Source: Phalacrocorax aristotelis | Lineage: Eukaryota > Chordata > Aves > Suliformes > Phalacrocoracidae | DNA: 64,000 nucleotides | Reading direction: 5' to 3' | NCBI RefSeq assembly: GCF_949628215.1 | Contig: NC_134277.1 | Span: forward strand, 32,935,058 to 32,999,057 | In this document: piece by piece, positions 1-12,881 of the stretch | How the letters are laid out: every line of letters begins with the position of its first letter | How positions within the stretch are numbered: the first letter of the stretch is position 1 | Notes under the pieces: generated by a model | Told to the model about the DNA's origin: nothing | Seen by the model: only the letters and a program-made list of their open reading frames with translations | Database searches by the model: none | Position numbers and translations under genes: made by a program

Positions 1-3000
1 GGGGAATTTAGGTACTTAAGATGGGGCTGCAGACTGCACTTTTTAGTTCAGAAACTTAAACATCAGGGCACATTTGGGCCAATAATACAATAAGGTACTA
101 CTGGACCTAAAGGGGCTTTTGCCCCGACGACTGTGGGGTGTAAGTGAAGAACACAATCATCCAGCTAGTCTACATCTATACAGTTATAACAGCAACTATT
201 TTATTCCTTGCAAGGAATTTCCATGTTGTTTTTCTGGTTATAAAGTAACAAAGAGCTATTTCCATATTAGTAAAGAGAGTATATACTGAGTCTCAGTTAT
301 CTGAATTTTATTTGTTCTAATTTGAGAAGCTTTGACATGCTATTTATGACAGGAATGTACAGGTATTTGGCCTGGCTCTCAGGCAAGACGTTCAGACATG
401 AACTTTAAATAAAAGAACTAAACAAAGAAAATTTGTCCTCATTTAAAATTTTAAGTACTTGTTAATGCCACTATAGTTTTACAGATCTTTTTTACACTTT
501 GAATTAGCCTACCACAAAATACAAATCCTGAGAGTCTAAAGCAAGTGAGTGGTTCTTATACTAACACTTCCCTACCCAGAGTACTCATCTTCCAATTTCT
601 AATTATTTTGACGCAGATCTCAAGTAGAGCTTCCAAAATCAAGAACAAAATCCACCAAACACCCTTCCTGAATGTGGAGTGGTTAGGTAATTGATAGTTA
701 AACTGAATTTCTTTAAATCTCCATTTTACAGCCTTCAAGTCACTCCACTTCAAAGCCAGTCAAGCATTAGTTTGGGTGAACCTAGACTGTCTGGGAAATG
801 CATACACTTATTTTCCCCATTTTTTGCATGTTTTGTTAAATATATTATTTAAAGTGTCAAAATATCTGTAGGCAAGCTCTTAAAATATTTTTTCATAGCA
901 TAGCAGACATTGAAACAAATACTGATAAGTGGTTAGTTTTCTTTTGCAGAGAAAATCTAGGAACAAAACCACCCTTTTAATCTATCATTTCCTTAAAACA
1001 ATCCCAAAATATCCTGAGAATGCAGAATTCAATCAGCTTCAGTGGAAGTGACACACTGGTATCTCTCAGAAGCAAGCTCATCCATCCATCTGCTGAAAAC
1101 TGAACCAGCCAGTAGATGCTTTTAGAAACAACAGGTGTCTTTTATAACCCATTTTAAACAGCACAAATCAAAAATGGTTACAAACAGGTTCTCAGTTTTG
1201 TATTCAGTTTTTTGCACAACTGCCCAGAGAATAGCATACATTCAAGATTTAAATAGTTGATGGTGACTGAAAAAAAGGTAGAGAATGAATTGCATCATGC
1301 AGGTCAGTATAACAGGGTATTGTAAATATTTTCAACAGATTCAAGGCTTACTAATCCGCCTTTACACTAAACAGTAACACTACATCGTTCTTATTTTATC
1401 ATACTTTTATTCTGACAAGAAATTGTTTAGATGCGTATATTCAGTGAATACATAACCAGGGTGTGTTTTAAGATCAGGCAACACGGTCAATTCAAGGAGA
1501 GTAAAACCCAAGCAGTATTGAGGACACCTTTTATTACAAAACAAAGTGTGAATGTTTAGGCCACAGAAGCCTACACACAACATAGCAACCTGGCTAACAC
1601 AATGCAGTATAGCTTATTATTACTGAATATTCAAAAAAATTGAAAATCCTCATTTTATTTACAAAAAAACCCAGAACCCATTGAAACTGCCAAAGGGATT
1701 AGGGTGGAGATGGAGCTGATATCACAAGCAAGAAGTTATCCAGGTTACAAATATCCCCAACACACAGTGCATTATTCAGCAGAGACCAACGCTTCACGTC
1801 CAGAATACAACCTGCTAAGAACAAGTTATCGAAGAGCTGGGACCTCCAAAACAGCATGAAAACCAACACACCCGCATCACTGATCTGGTCATTTTTGGAA
1901 GCCAGAGTTGAAACAGAACAATGCTAAATAGCTGGAAAGCTCAACAACTTGAATGATACGGACTAGGAAGAGAAAAAAAATCGCAGTGGCACAAAATCCT
2001 TACAAAAAAATACCACAAGTACAATTCCTTTTGTTTTACAACAGTGTGGTAACAAGCTCAGACAACCACAGATCCTGCAGGCTGGCATACTTAAAAAAAA
2101 AAGTATGCTGTGTCTTTGGCACACCCCTGTCCCCAGTACACCCCAAGTACTAATGCAGACCCACACAGTTCACTTACACGGCCAATTTGCAACCCCAAAC
2201 TTCAAGTCAGTGAGAATCACAGCCTAAAACTTTACAGAGTCTAGTCCTAAAAGAGCATTCTCCCATCCCTCTAGCATGACTCCACTTTTTAAATGCACCA
2301 ACAATACTTTTCTTCTTCATTCATAGCCTCTATCTCCTCTGAAATTCGTTTTCCCTATGCTTTCTATCTTCTCAGCTGTCTAGTAGGATTAAGTAAACAT
2401 ACATTTTATATTTCAATAATCCTAACTGCAGTAGATTCAATATTTTAAAATTACTTAGGAATAGCCCTGATGTCAAACACGTACAAGAATAGCTTAAAAA
2501 TGCTATCTAAAAAAGAATGTCCCTATTTCTGTTTTTACATGTTTTCTCAATATTCATATTTATTAATTCTTTAATCAGAGTTGTTTTCAGCTCTGACAAG
2601 TGAAATAGTACTGAACCAAGACTCCCAAATAATTTAGTCACTCTGCCTTAGAAAAAATAAACTTATCTTGCATATATATGCTGGAAATAGAGGTATATTA
2701 GACATACTTTCATCACTTCAAAGCAGCTGACTTTGCAACTGTATGCTGGAGATTGTGGGCCTAGTCACATTTAGTGGGACAAATACATCCGTCCTGGAAC
2801 TCCATTAAAGGCAATTTTGTAGAGGTGAATTTGGTAAATATACAAACAATTCTATCTTGCTTTTCCATGAAGAAAAGGATTGCATTAGGACACTGTTCAA
2901 CTACATAACAATAACAATCGATGTTAATTGAGAGAAGCTAGGTATCTAATAGTTTACAAACATGTCCTGGAATGTTTCTTATTAGGTGAAAGATTATTTA

Positions 3001-6000
3001 TATGTTACCAAACACTACCATCTCCTAAGGATTTCAGTCTAAATTAGGTCTGGCTATGAACCAGCAAAAGAAGCTCAGAATAACTATGATTAATTTCTTC
3101 TCATTTTATTCCATCAAACTGTTTCCACATGTTACTACAGCGAAAGTATTTTTTTACACAGATCAAACCACTTGCCATGAAGGGCATTCATAGCCATCTA
3201 CAGTATGAAAAAAATACAGAAATAAACAGTATCTGATGCACGAAACAGGTAAAAACATGCATTTCTATTCAGACATCTGCACTCAAACTAATTGTATCTA
3301 TAGTAATCAACATGCTTCAGCCACCCTCAGTAATTACCATTTAAGTTAGAAGAATCGTCTCTGAAAGATTTCTTATTTCAAATTTATCAACCTTCAAAGC
3401 AAAATTCAAAACCTCAATTATAAGATTAAAATGTTTCACATATTTAAGAGGATGATCTTTTCAAACCTTTTATATTGTTAATCTGAAGGGGAGATTATCT
3501 AATAAAACAAAGGCATATAATTATCTTTGTTAAATAAAGCAATTAGAGAATTTCTTCCAATGAACATTCAAGGTATCGCATTGACATATTGCATCTTTTT
3601 TTCTTATATTTCTTTTTTTCTTTTCCTTTTCTGCATTTTGTAGCTAGCTTTTGCCTAGGGCTACATTTTATCTTCTCTATAACCAAAAGTTGTAATCTAT
3701 GAGAAGTTTTATGATTCTGCTGCAGAGAGGGAAGTCTTTAGAGCATTTCCTCCTCCAACCTACAGAAATCCTGGCAAAACAATCCTATTTTGATGGAAAA
3801 GATTGGGGCATAGACAAAGTAACAACACACACTATAAGCTACCACTCCTATACAGAAGTACATTTGATAATCACAATTTGGCTCCATGTGCGAAGTTTTC
3901 TAAACTTAGGTGTGAACACATATTCAAGCCCAAACTAGTCAAACTTCCAAACTGAACTGATTGAAGCCTGCACATAGTTCACAGAGTTCATAACCTCGTT
4001 CTGCACCCAGAAGCCACCTACTTGCTGTACAGCAAGGCAAGGCAGCAGTCGGGCTGCATGGGTTCAACTCAAACCTGTCACCATCTGCCCCCATAACTCC
4101 TTCTGTTAATGTCATGCCCAAAAGACCCCCCCAAACCAGTACCTCAGCTGCACACTTCCCTTGAACGACCAGATGTGACATGCAGTCAGGACTACAGGAC
4201 AACCAAGATGACTCAGTAAAGAACAGCAGACCACAATAAAGGTAAAGGTACTCTCATTATCATGCAGAAACACAAATTGAGTCCAGGGCATATCATACTT
4301 TCACCCACACCCACAACCAGACTCTTCCATGTAGCATAGATATAATTTGCGTGGCACTGCTGTGGTGGGGACTGGATTCCTTCTACCTATTTCTTCTACT
4401 AACAAACAAGTGCAATCCACAACCTGGGCTGTGTATCCATTAGAGATAAATGCTGAAGGAAAAAAAAAAAAGGTTACCTCCTTTCTGCTGGCTATCTTCC
4501 TTTTTTTAAACAACAAGAATAAGTCTTAAATTACCTTATTTTGAATTTTGTTGGGGAAAAAAATATCAAAATTCATAGTCATTATGGGCACACCATCTTT
4601 GATTCTCATTGGTGAGATACCCACTAAAATTTCTTCTATAGAGGCAGTATCACCAACCAGTCTAATTCCAGCTATCTTGACATATTTGTACTGGCAGCTT
4701 TTAATTGCCCAAGGACAGCACTAGTTGAAATGTTAAACAAGCCTGGTGTAACACAGATATTAAACCTAATCATCAGCCAGACAAAAAGAAGGTTAATTAG
4801 AACAGATGTAAGGAGTTTTGAACACTATGAAAAAAGGCTTGTATGCTAAAATTCACCTAATTTCCTTAAAGTCTGTTTACCCAGCTGGCTAGAAGCAACA
4901 GTCGAACTCACTAAAATTGGGCACATGTTAATCTTAAACCAACACCAGGAAGGAAGAAGTTATAATTGTGTTTATTCCTAGCTGCAAAAGAGGGGATGTT
5001 TAATCAGAAATTTAATATACACTTTGATCCAATGTTAATGAGCTGACACTATGTTGTACATTGAACTGACTTCAAAGACCCAGGATGCCTTAAACAAATG
5101 TAATGTATATTTATGACACTGTTTAAGAAGAAGAAAACATTTCTTCTAATGAGGTCACCTTTATCAGAACATATTATCTGAGGATAATACTGGGGATAGT
5201 ACATGTACACCAAGACATGTCAGAGCCCCAATTAGCTATAGCAAACTAAAGATTATCGATAACAGAAACTGTTGCTCAAAAATTAAGACTGCACATGTTC
5301 TCTTTTATTTTACATAATTTCTGTTCTTTTAAATTTAAAGCATTTACCTCTAAGCATCAGGAAATATTTTGATCTAAATGACAACACGCTAAATTCTAGA
5401 TGTTATTCTGTGGAAAAAGTAAGATTTCTCAAAGACAACCAAAAATATTCCCCTCAGAAAGACAGGACGTCCTGCAAGGACAGGACAACAGAAATATGCA
5501 ACTGAAAAAAATACATAGATATATGAAGTGGAGGAAGAAAGCAGACCTAGGCATATCACAGACTGCATTTTTTTAATATACAGCACTGAAAACAAGCTCA
5601 GGAACATACTGAAAGTAGAAAAGATGCAAAACCAAGAACGTACATATGCACTAAGAAAAAGCAAAAAGCGATACAGCAAATGATGATACAACTAATTTAG
5701 GTGAACATTTGATTTCATATTAAAATTGGGTTTTTTTAAAAAGCAGATTGAAAGTAAGTCTTTAAGAATGTCATAAGTTGCTCTTGTATCATTAATTACT
5801 CATAAATCAGATGACGTCTTTAATACAATAAAGAATAAAATTACAAAAGTTAGCAGAATTAATATATACATTTTTCATGGTGTCATACAAATTATATTGC
5901 ATTTCTTCTACTGCATTCCTTATCTGTGCATTCCCTGTCAGAAATTCAAGAATGGTCAAGGAAGTTCATGTTTTCCATAAATACAATAGTACTGTATATT

Positions 6001-9000
6001 CCATAAAATACATTAAATCATATTATCAGCCAAATAAGGTCTTATTGCCTTAGTCAATATATTAAGCTAATTTTTGTCACAGTGCTATAACTGGTAATAT
6101 TTAACATGTTCTGAATTATTGAGGCTTTGTTTTCTTCTTGACATCTTTTTTAAAAGTACTTCAAAGCCTGTAAAAAGTCTGCATAATGCTACCAAGGATC
6201 CATACTAAGTATATGATCCAGACCACACATAGTATCCCCTGCCTAAAGAGCAGCACATGCTGGTATAGTGCTTCAAGACATACTTATGCTGTATTTTCTC
6301 TTTTCAGTTGTCAGCAATATTTGTATATTATACACAATTATGATGGATTCTATAACATGTAAAATTCAGTCTAAGCAATTTAAACATTCCAAAGCAAATC
6401 ACGTGACCAGTATGCTACCAACAGTTTTCAATATTTTAATAAATATTTTAAAGTATACTTACAGCTTTAAACGTTGGTATTCATTCAACATAAGATGACA
6501 GACAATAAGATGAGCTATCAGCACTTTCTTGTTCTATTAGCGCTTGTTTCTATTAGTGCTACACCACAAATCTAGGTGGCAAAAATTAAACAGAATATTT
6601 GCTATAAAAAGTAATGAAGCAGTAAAACAATAATTTTGCCTCTAAAAATAACAGACTATTTTACTTTGACTGCATAGTATTATCTTGCATTAACAAGTAA
6701 CAACACATCTTACAGTCAGCAAGCCATTCTTTCAAACCCTAATTACTGATTTACATTGCAAAAAGCTATTGGTGAGAATGCATCAAGCCACAAAGGATTT
6801 TGCGTATTAGAGTAAGTCAGTATAAATATGAGTTAACATTTGTATTGAGTGGAGTAGAAATCTTGAAGCTACTGCCACAGGAGTTACAATTACAGTTAAG
6901 TTATAGTTTACCTCTAGAAAGTCTACATCATTACAAAATCAACAATATCACTATGTGAAGGCTACTGATCCACCGCTTATCATTTAAACACATGATTTGC
7001 ATCATATTATGAAGAAAGAAGAAAAAAACCTTGAGGTGTTGCAGGAGGAGTCTTGCACAATTTAATCAACCAAATGCAAAACTGCACTGTTTAATTAATA
7101 ACTCTTTCCCACACACAGAGTCCTGAGCAACCAAAACCATGGGCAGTATAGTTTCTGGTCACGCAGTTCCCTGAGCAACTCCACACCTGCTTATCAAATC
7201 TCTTTGCCTTCTGAATTCACTCAGCTGCTTCTCTCAAACTGCTTGTGTCCTCTCCTTGCACCCGAGCTTCTTTCTCTTACAGCCCATTAGACTCAAAATT
7301 TCCAGTCACCTCTTTATACGAGCTTCATCTAGGACCTTCTCTGTTATCAAGGGCCTTGTGAAATGGATCATCATGCCTTACTATGCGAGTTTGGCTCAAA
7401 TACTGACTCTAATACATGTGTGTATGAATTTGATACCTCATGAATTCTCTCCTACATGCTCCAATGCTCCTTAAGGCAGTTTAGCTCTATCTGTACCACA
7501 ACCCACTTACCCTCTTGGAAACAGGAAGATAAGCAAAGAACCAGTCCAGCAAACTATTACAGCATATGAAACAGGCCAAGTTGGCTTTCAGAAGCTTCAC
7601 CCAACCTGCAGGGCAGGTGTTATCCTTGCCACAACCACCCACATCACAAACTCAGCCAAAATGTGGCTGGGAACATTTCTGGATGAAAACTCAAGATTTC
7701 TTTTCAGTGCAGTATTTGGTGAAAAACGGAAAAACTCGGGGAGGTGTGCATGCCTAATCCTTAGCCAGGGGGATATGGCTCAGAATTCCTTCTGGATCTT
7801 GCCATGTAGAAGTACGTAGTATAATCCAAGGCCTTTATTCAGCTCGTCACACATGCTGGACAAGCTGAGATTTCCCTTATTTTAAGGGACTATTCTTTAC
7901 CCCTTTGATCTGCTCCAGGAAGGAGATATGAGTCTTTTCCAAAGTCATATTGTTTTCTCAGATGAAGTATACAGATTTTAATTAGCCTCAAACCAGCAGC
8001 AGTGTCACATACATAATTTCTCTAAATTTAAAGGAGGTACATTTTATAAACATTACATAAAAATTACCTCAGCAACCACTTAAGTACAGGAAGTTATTCT
8101 CAAAATTTATTTCCAGGATAACCTAATCTGACCTTAAAAAAAAAGGTAAAAATTACTGTGTGTGTAGACTTCCAGAAGCTAAAAAATGTGGCATTAAGTC
8201 ACCTTTTTAAAAAGGTTCAAACACTAGTTGTATTAGGCACAGGTGGCTCTTTTAGTACAACTTAGAAATGCTGCAAAGAAGAAAGGGAGAGTATAGTTTA
8301 AGTTTCTGTATATGATTTATGTATTTCAGCTGGTTGAGTCGCATCCTTCCTAACGAATGCAATGAATCATCTAAGCCACTTAAAGAGTGGGAAATGGCAG
8401 AGTTGTGTCCCCCCTTACCAGTGCTTTCCTACCACCAAACACTCCATCTTGTTAGGACAAAGGCTTGAAGTATTTGCTACCAATACGTAAGTAAGTTCTC
8501 CATTCAACACAGAAAACAAGTAAGGGCTTGGCTGGGAAGGTTATAGCTTTCTACGGGACCAATAATACCATAAGCTATGGAAACGACAGTACATTTCCAA
8601 TAGATACTACAGAGTTGAAACAGGAATAATGCATTGTATAACTATTTTCCGTACAGCAGCAAAGCCATACTTCATTTCTTCACACATTTAGAAGCGTTTC
8701 AGGCTACTGAAGGAGATTCTCATCTTCACAATAATGTAGCTCTTCAAATGTTGTTTTCTTCTAAAATTGCTATGTAACACCCCTACAATTCATTAGTGTC
8801 TATTTTTGCATTGACATAAGTCAGAGTCTCCTAAATTACAGAACTCATTCCATCAGTGGAATAAAAATCACATCAAGATGGTAATATGTCATCAGTTCTT
8901 GATTCTGCTTTTGCACAAGCATCTAACACGACAGCAGGAACACACACATACCCCACACCCCGCTCCCCCCAAAGCATCAAGCACACAGTGAAAGCAGAAC

Positions 9001-12000
9001 CTCTGAGAACACAGGCACAGGATGACTTAAGATGACCCAGTGTATAAATATGAATCAAAAATGGTCTGTTATTGATGCAGCGTTCACAGCTGGCTAAAAT
9101 CAGTCTTTAACAAAGAGGATGAAGATCATGTGTAAAATATTCCGTACATGGCAAAAACAGGGGAGATAAGAAAACATTAAAAAATAATTGTTTCTAAAAC
9201 AAAAAGAACAAAGAAAGGATAGAGCAAGCAGAACTAGTCCAGCACTGCCATCCCCATTCATGTATACCACACCGGATCAGCCTATTTATCCACCCAAATC
9301 CTCCTTCACCTTCAGTGGAGGGGTATTTTTTGGTTTGTCACCCACCATATCGTGCTAATACAACTCACCAATCATACATAAAGCATTTTATTTTGCTGTC
9401 TAACTGGGTGAAAGAACAGCGCGTGTATCGGTGCTCCAGCCATCTGAAACAGTAAGACTGGTAACTGCAGCACTGAGTCTGAGTAACTCAGAGATGGGAA
9501 CAGATTGAGTATAATATGTAGTGTTTTCTGTCTGGGGGTATTATTTTTATTGATTGTGTATGTGAATAGGAGTCCATGAGACTAAGTAGCACTATACATC
9601 TGTATTGGCACACATGCTTTGTTCAGACCCTTGCTAAAGCTGAGAAGAAAGTGTTAGACTGCTTCCAGAAACCAGCTTTTAAGAATGCCGTTTTGATTCA
9701 GCGCTTTCAAGGAAATAAACTATACTTTCAAATCTAGTTTATGTTAACTACAGAAGGAGTCTTTGGCTGTATGTGCCTTTTTTAAACTCTCAATAGCAGA
9801 ACTGACACGTTCCCCGCCCCCCCCCCCCGCCTTCCTGATCTTTTTTTTCTTGTAAGCATTTTTCTTTTTAGTTATGTTGTTTAAAATGCAATGTTGGCAA
9901 TGAGATATTGCTAGAGGCTTTGGACTGATGCCTTCTGATGCTTCCCCTTTTCCCAACTTTTACTAGCAATAAAGAATTTGTTTCTAGAAACATGTAATTT
10001 TAATTACAAAATTACCCCAAAAACATAAATGGAATTTAATTGGTTACAAAGTAATATTTTCACGTAATCAAGGGATTGTTTGGGGGATTTAAAACATAAT
10101 TTATTAGTTCTGGATAAGGTGCACATTTTGATTCCTACAGGCAAATAACAAACTGATTAGTAAGTGTAATAAAGCAGTTTATTTGTCTGACAATTGGCAG
10201 CTAGAAGTGCAATAACTTACTTGATCAATTGCCATTTTAAAGAACATTAAAGCTTCTCATAATTATGTTACCTATATGGTATGCACATGAACAACAATAC
10301 AGCATTACCCCTATTACACTAGTGATTTAATATGATATTTCTGCCAGCTTTTGTACCTTTCTACATAATGCAAAAGGAAGTAATTACTTTTTGTACTGAA
10401 AGATTGAAGAATTTACTCCCTTTTACATATACAAAGAATTTGACTATAGGAAGAACTAAAGACAATAGCTTCTCTTGATCAATTCTTTTCTGATATTCAA
10501 AACCATGCATTTCAGCTTTGAGAAAGAGTCTGACCCTTCCAGTCTTTCAGTTCTTCAGAATTCTGTAGTTGTCAGGTGAAGATAGCCACCTCTCTTTGGC
10601 AAGCAGCTTTTCCAATCTGTTACATAAAATTAAGTTCTTCTCTTGTTCCTTAATTCAAATTACTTTGTCAGGTAACATCAACAGCTAACAGGTTTTGGAG
10701 TCTAGTTCTCTGACAGCCTAGCCTCACTTAATTCAGTGGTTCTAAGCCAACACAGGAAGCCACCACAGAGCCAATAAATACGATGCACATTTCAGACAGA
10801 CATTGCATAATGGAAAAGTCTATGACGACTGTATAAGATCCCCTTTTTGAGATCAAATGATACTTCAGTGATCTAGGTAAGGAAATATTTACCAGTCAGA
10901 AGTTCAGATGAACTAGAGTACACTGCCTTGAGAAAAATCAATGGAGATTGCCTTGGTTCCCTACTGTTGTACTGAAAATGTCTTACACCCAATTAAGAAG
11001 AAAACCAGGAAAAAAAATGACATTAAAATCATACGAGTTTCAAGAAAAGGTGAACAAGTTAAACTTAAACACAAAGACAAATGAGATATGACATACCATA
11101 ACATGCAAAGACACCCAAATACAAACACTTTCAGAAAACAGTTACTCTCATTTCAACTCAACATCAGTACAATTAACCCCAGTCTTCTACCACTCTCAAG
11201 GAATCACATTTAAAACATTTACAAAGGGGATCTCTTCTAAAGTTTTTGGCAGAGAATCAATTCTGGAATGCTATTTTGTGCTGTATGAGAAAGGTCAAAA
11301 ACCTTGTTAAAATTCTAACGGAATTTAAGTTTTAATGACTGGAAACTTATGTTCTGTATCACTGAAAACTGTAGAGCAGTTTCTCTTTTATTGCCATTTC
11401 TCATTAAACCAACCTACAATAGTACAGGCCTACTGGTAAGAAGCTCACTACATTTAGATTTCTAACCTAACATTCCAAGAAACCTTACATAATTTAGTTT
11501 TCATAATAAATATTTTAACAAGTCATACATTCCCCTTTTACACCACGGGCTTTCAAAAAAAGATGGAAGGCCGCTAAGGAAGTACCACAATTCATTCTTT
11601 GGACTGTATTCCACTGTCAAAGTTGCAAATCATCCGTCAATTAGCTTATTTTTTACCTCATTTCCTGAAAAGGACAAGCAGTAGTAGATTTTCCTAGCTT
11701 TCTAATACCCAAACAATCTGCTGTCACTAATGACTGCTACCTCAAATCATCTCCCTGAAGTAAGGAAGCATTCTACTATCTTATTAATGGAGAACTGTCG
11801 TACAAGGTGAAGATAGCAAATTGTACAAACAAGCCTGTGGCTAAGTTGTAATTTTTTACGTCTCTATCTTAGTCAGCCAGTTTATCCACCAATTCCCCTT
11901 GCTGCTAGTGCATGCCTTTAATAACTCTACCATTCTACTTGCATAACACAACTCCTACCAACTCTTCCCCTCCACATATCATTTACTTTCTCAGAAATCT

Positions 12001-12601
12001 TTCCGGTTCCTGTGAATATTCCCAGTCCTCAAACGCAGTGATGACCAGCAGGATCTCCAAACTATGGTTGGAGGCTTCCTGCTTCCCCTTTTTCTCAGCA
12101 GTTTGCAATGCTTACAGATTCTAGGAGAATTCATCATTAATACAGAGATAGCTCTCTTGCCACTTATTCACAATTTGCATGTAAGTTTGAGAAGAAAACA
12201 TAAAGCTTGCAAGTCAACCAATGCTGTACTCTCTTTGGCTATTATTAGTAATCACTAACTGAACTACTCTAGCATTAGGTGAGGATTCTGCATGGGGAAA
12301 AAAGGTAAACTATCATTATGTAATCTACCTTTCAACTAACAAATTGCTGATTAATTCAATCTCTTACTGATAGTCTCTATGGCAATAATTATCTCCCATA
12401 GCAAATAACATCTGTAGCATTTAAAAATGTCTCACTCACCTACCTGATCTCTCTGCGTAACCGGGATTCTGAATCTATTCTGCTTAAAAGCCAACATAAT
12501 GCATTAATACAATTGCTAGAAAAATCCTTATTTATCAATCATGATTTTACACTGCACAATATAAAGAACCCCGCAGAGTTGTACTGCTGTATAGTACATA
12601 C
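1..12601 (-). other. CRPPA: CRPPA intron 2 (partial, runs off the window)
   Basis: This is the sequence downstream, on the minus strand, of the CRPPA exon 2 splice donor at 12601/12600. It is AT-rich and has no convincing exon. I looked for antisense matches to the next conserved stretches of the protein, the segments around GAIRPLV, MPQAFLF and LEFGTECL in the human enzyme, and found none. The open frames here are short and have no recognisable protein content. Minor features are a 12-base C run at 9817-9828, pyrimidine-rich sequence near 3595-3640, and small perfect palindromes at 4021-4036 and 8201-8216. The matching human intron is also very long, so missing later exons are expected. The intron assignment is inferred from exon 2, not from finding exon 3. 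Confidence 0.8.
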
Positions 12602-12881
12602 CCCATGTTCTTTAGCAGCCAGAACCACTTTTGAAAGAATATCTTCTTCAACAAAAGGCCTCACTGCATCATGGATGATCACTACTTCTGGTTTCTGGAG
12701 CAGATGGTTGGAAAATTCATTCTCTGCAAATACTTTCAGTCCATTGAAAATTGACCGGTGACGAGTTATTCCACCTTCTACTATCATAACTCTTTCATGG
12801 CCATATTTTTCAATGATAGACTTCATTGTTTCAATGTTTTCAGGAGAGACCACCACAATAATGTTAGATATCCAACTTATC
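12602..12881 (-). CDS. CRPPA: CRPPA exon 2: catalytic-core segment of CDP-ribitol pyrophosphorylase
   Basis: This internal exon encodes residues 57-149 and completes codon 56 (Arg) with its first base. The product transfers CMP from CTP to ribitol 5-phosphate in the cytosol, making CDP-ribitol. FKTN and FKRP then use this donor on alpha-dystroglycan. Two IspD-family signatures are visible: [16 protein letters not shown] (about residues 90-105, with the CTP-contacting Arg and Ser) and [11 protein letters not shown] (His126, Asp127, Arg130, Pro131; metal and nucleotide site). The acceptor is a pyrimidine tract ending CTTCTAG just above 12881. The donor is GGG|GTATGT after Gly149, phase 0. The exon has 280 bases and no frame damage. 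The alignment with human CRPPA (remembered, not computed) is close over the whole exon. The enzyme is incomplete here: about 149 of roughly 420-450 residues are in the window. Confidence 0.95.

Noticed and set aside
1-12500. CRPPA exon 3 and later exons
   Set aside because: Looked for antisense sequence encoding the conserved stretches after residue 149 and saw none; the intron appears to run past the window edge.
12513-12761. 82-codon plus-strand open frame
   Set aside because: It is the shadow of CRPPA exon 2 on the opposite strand.
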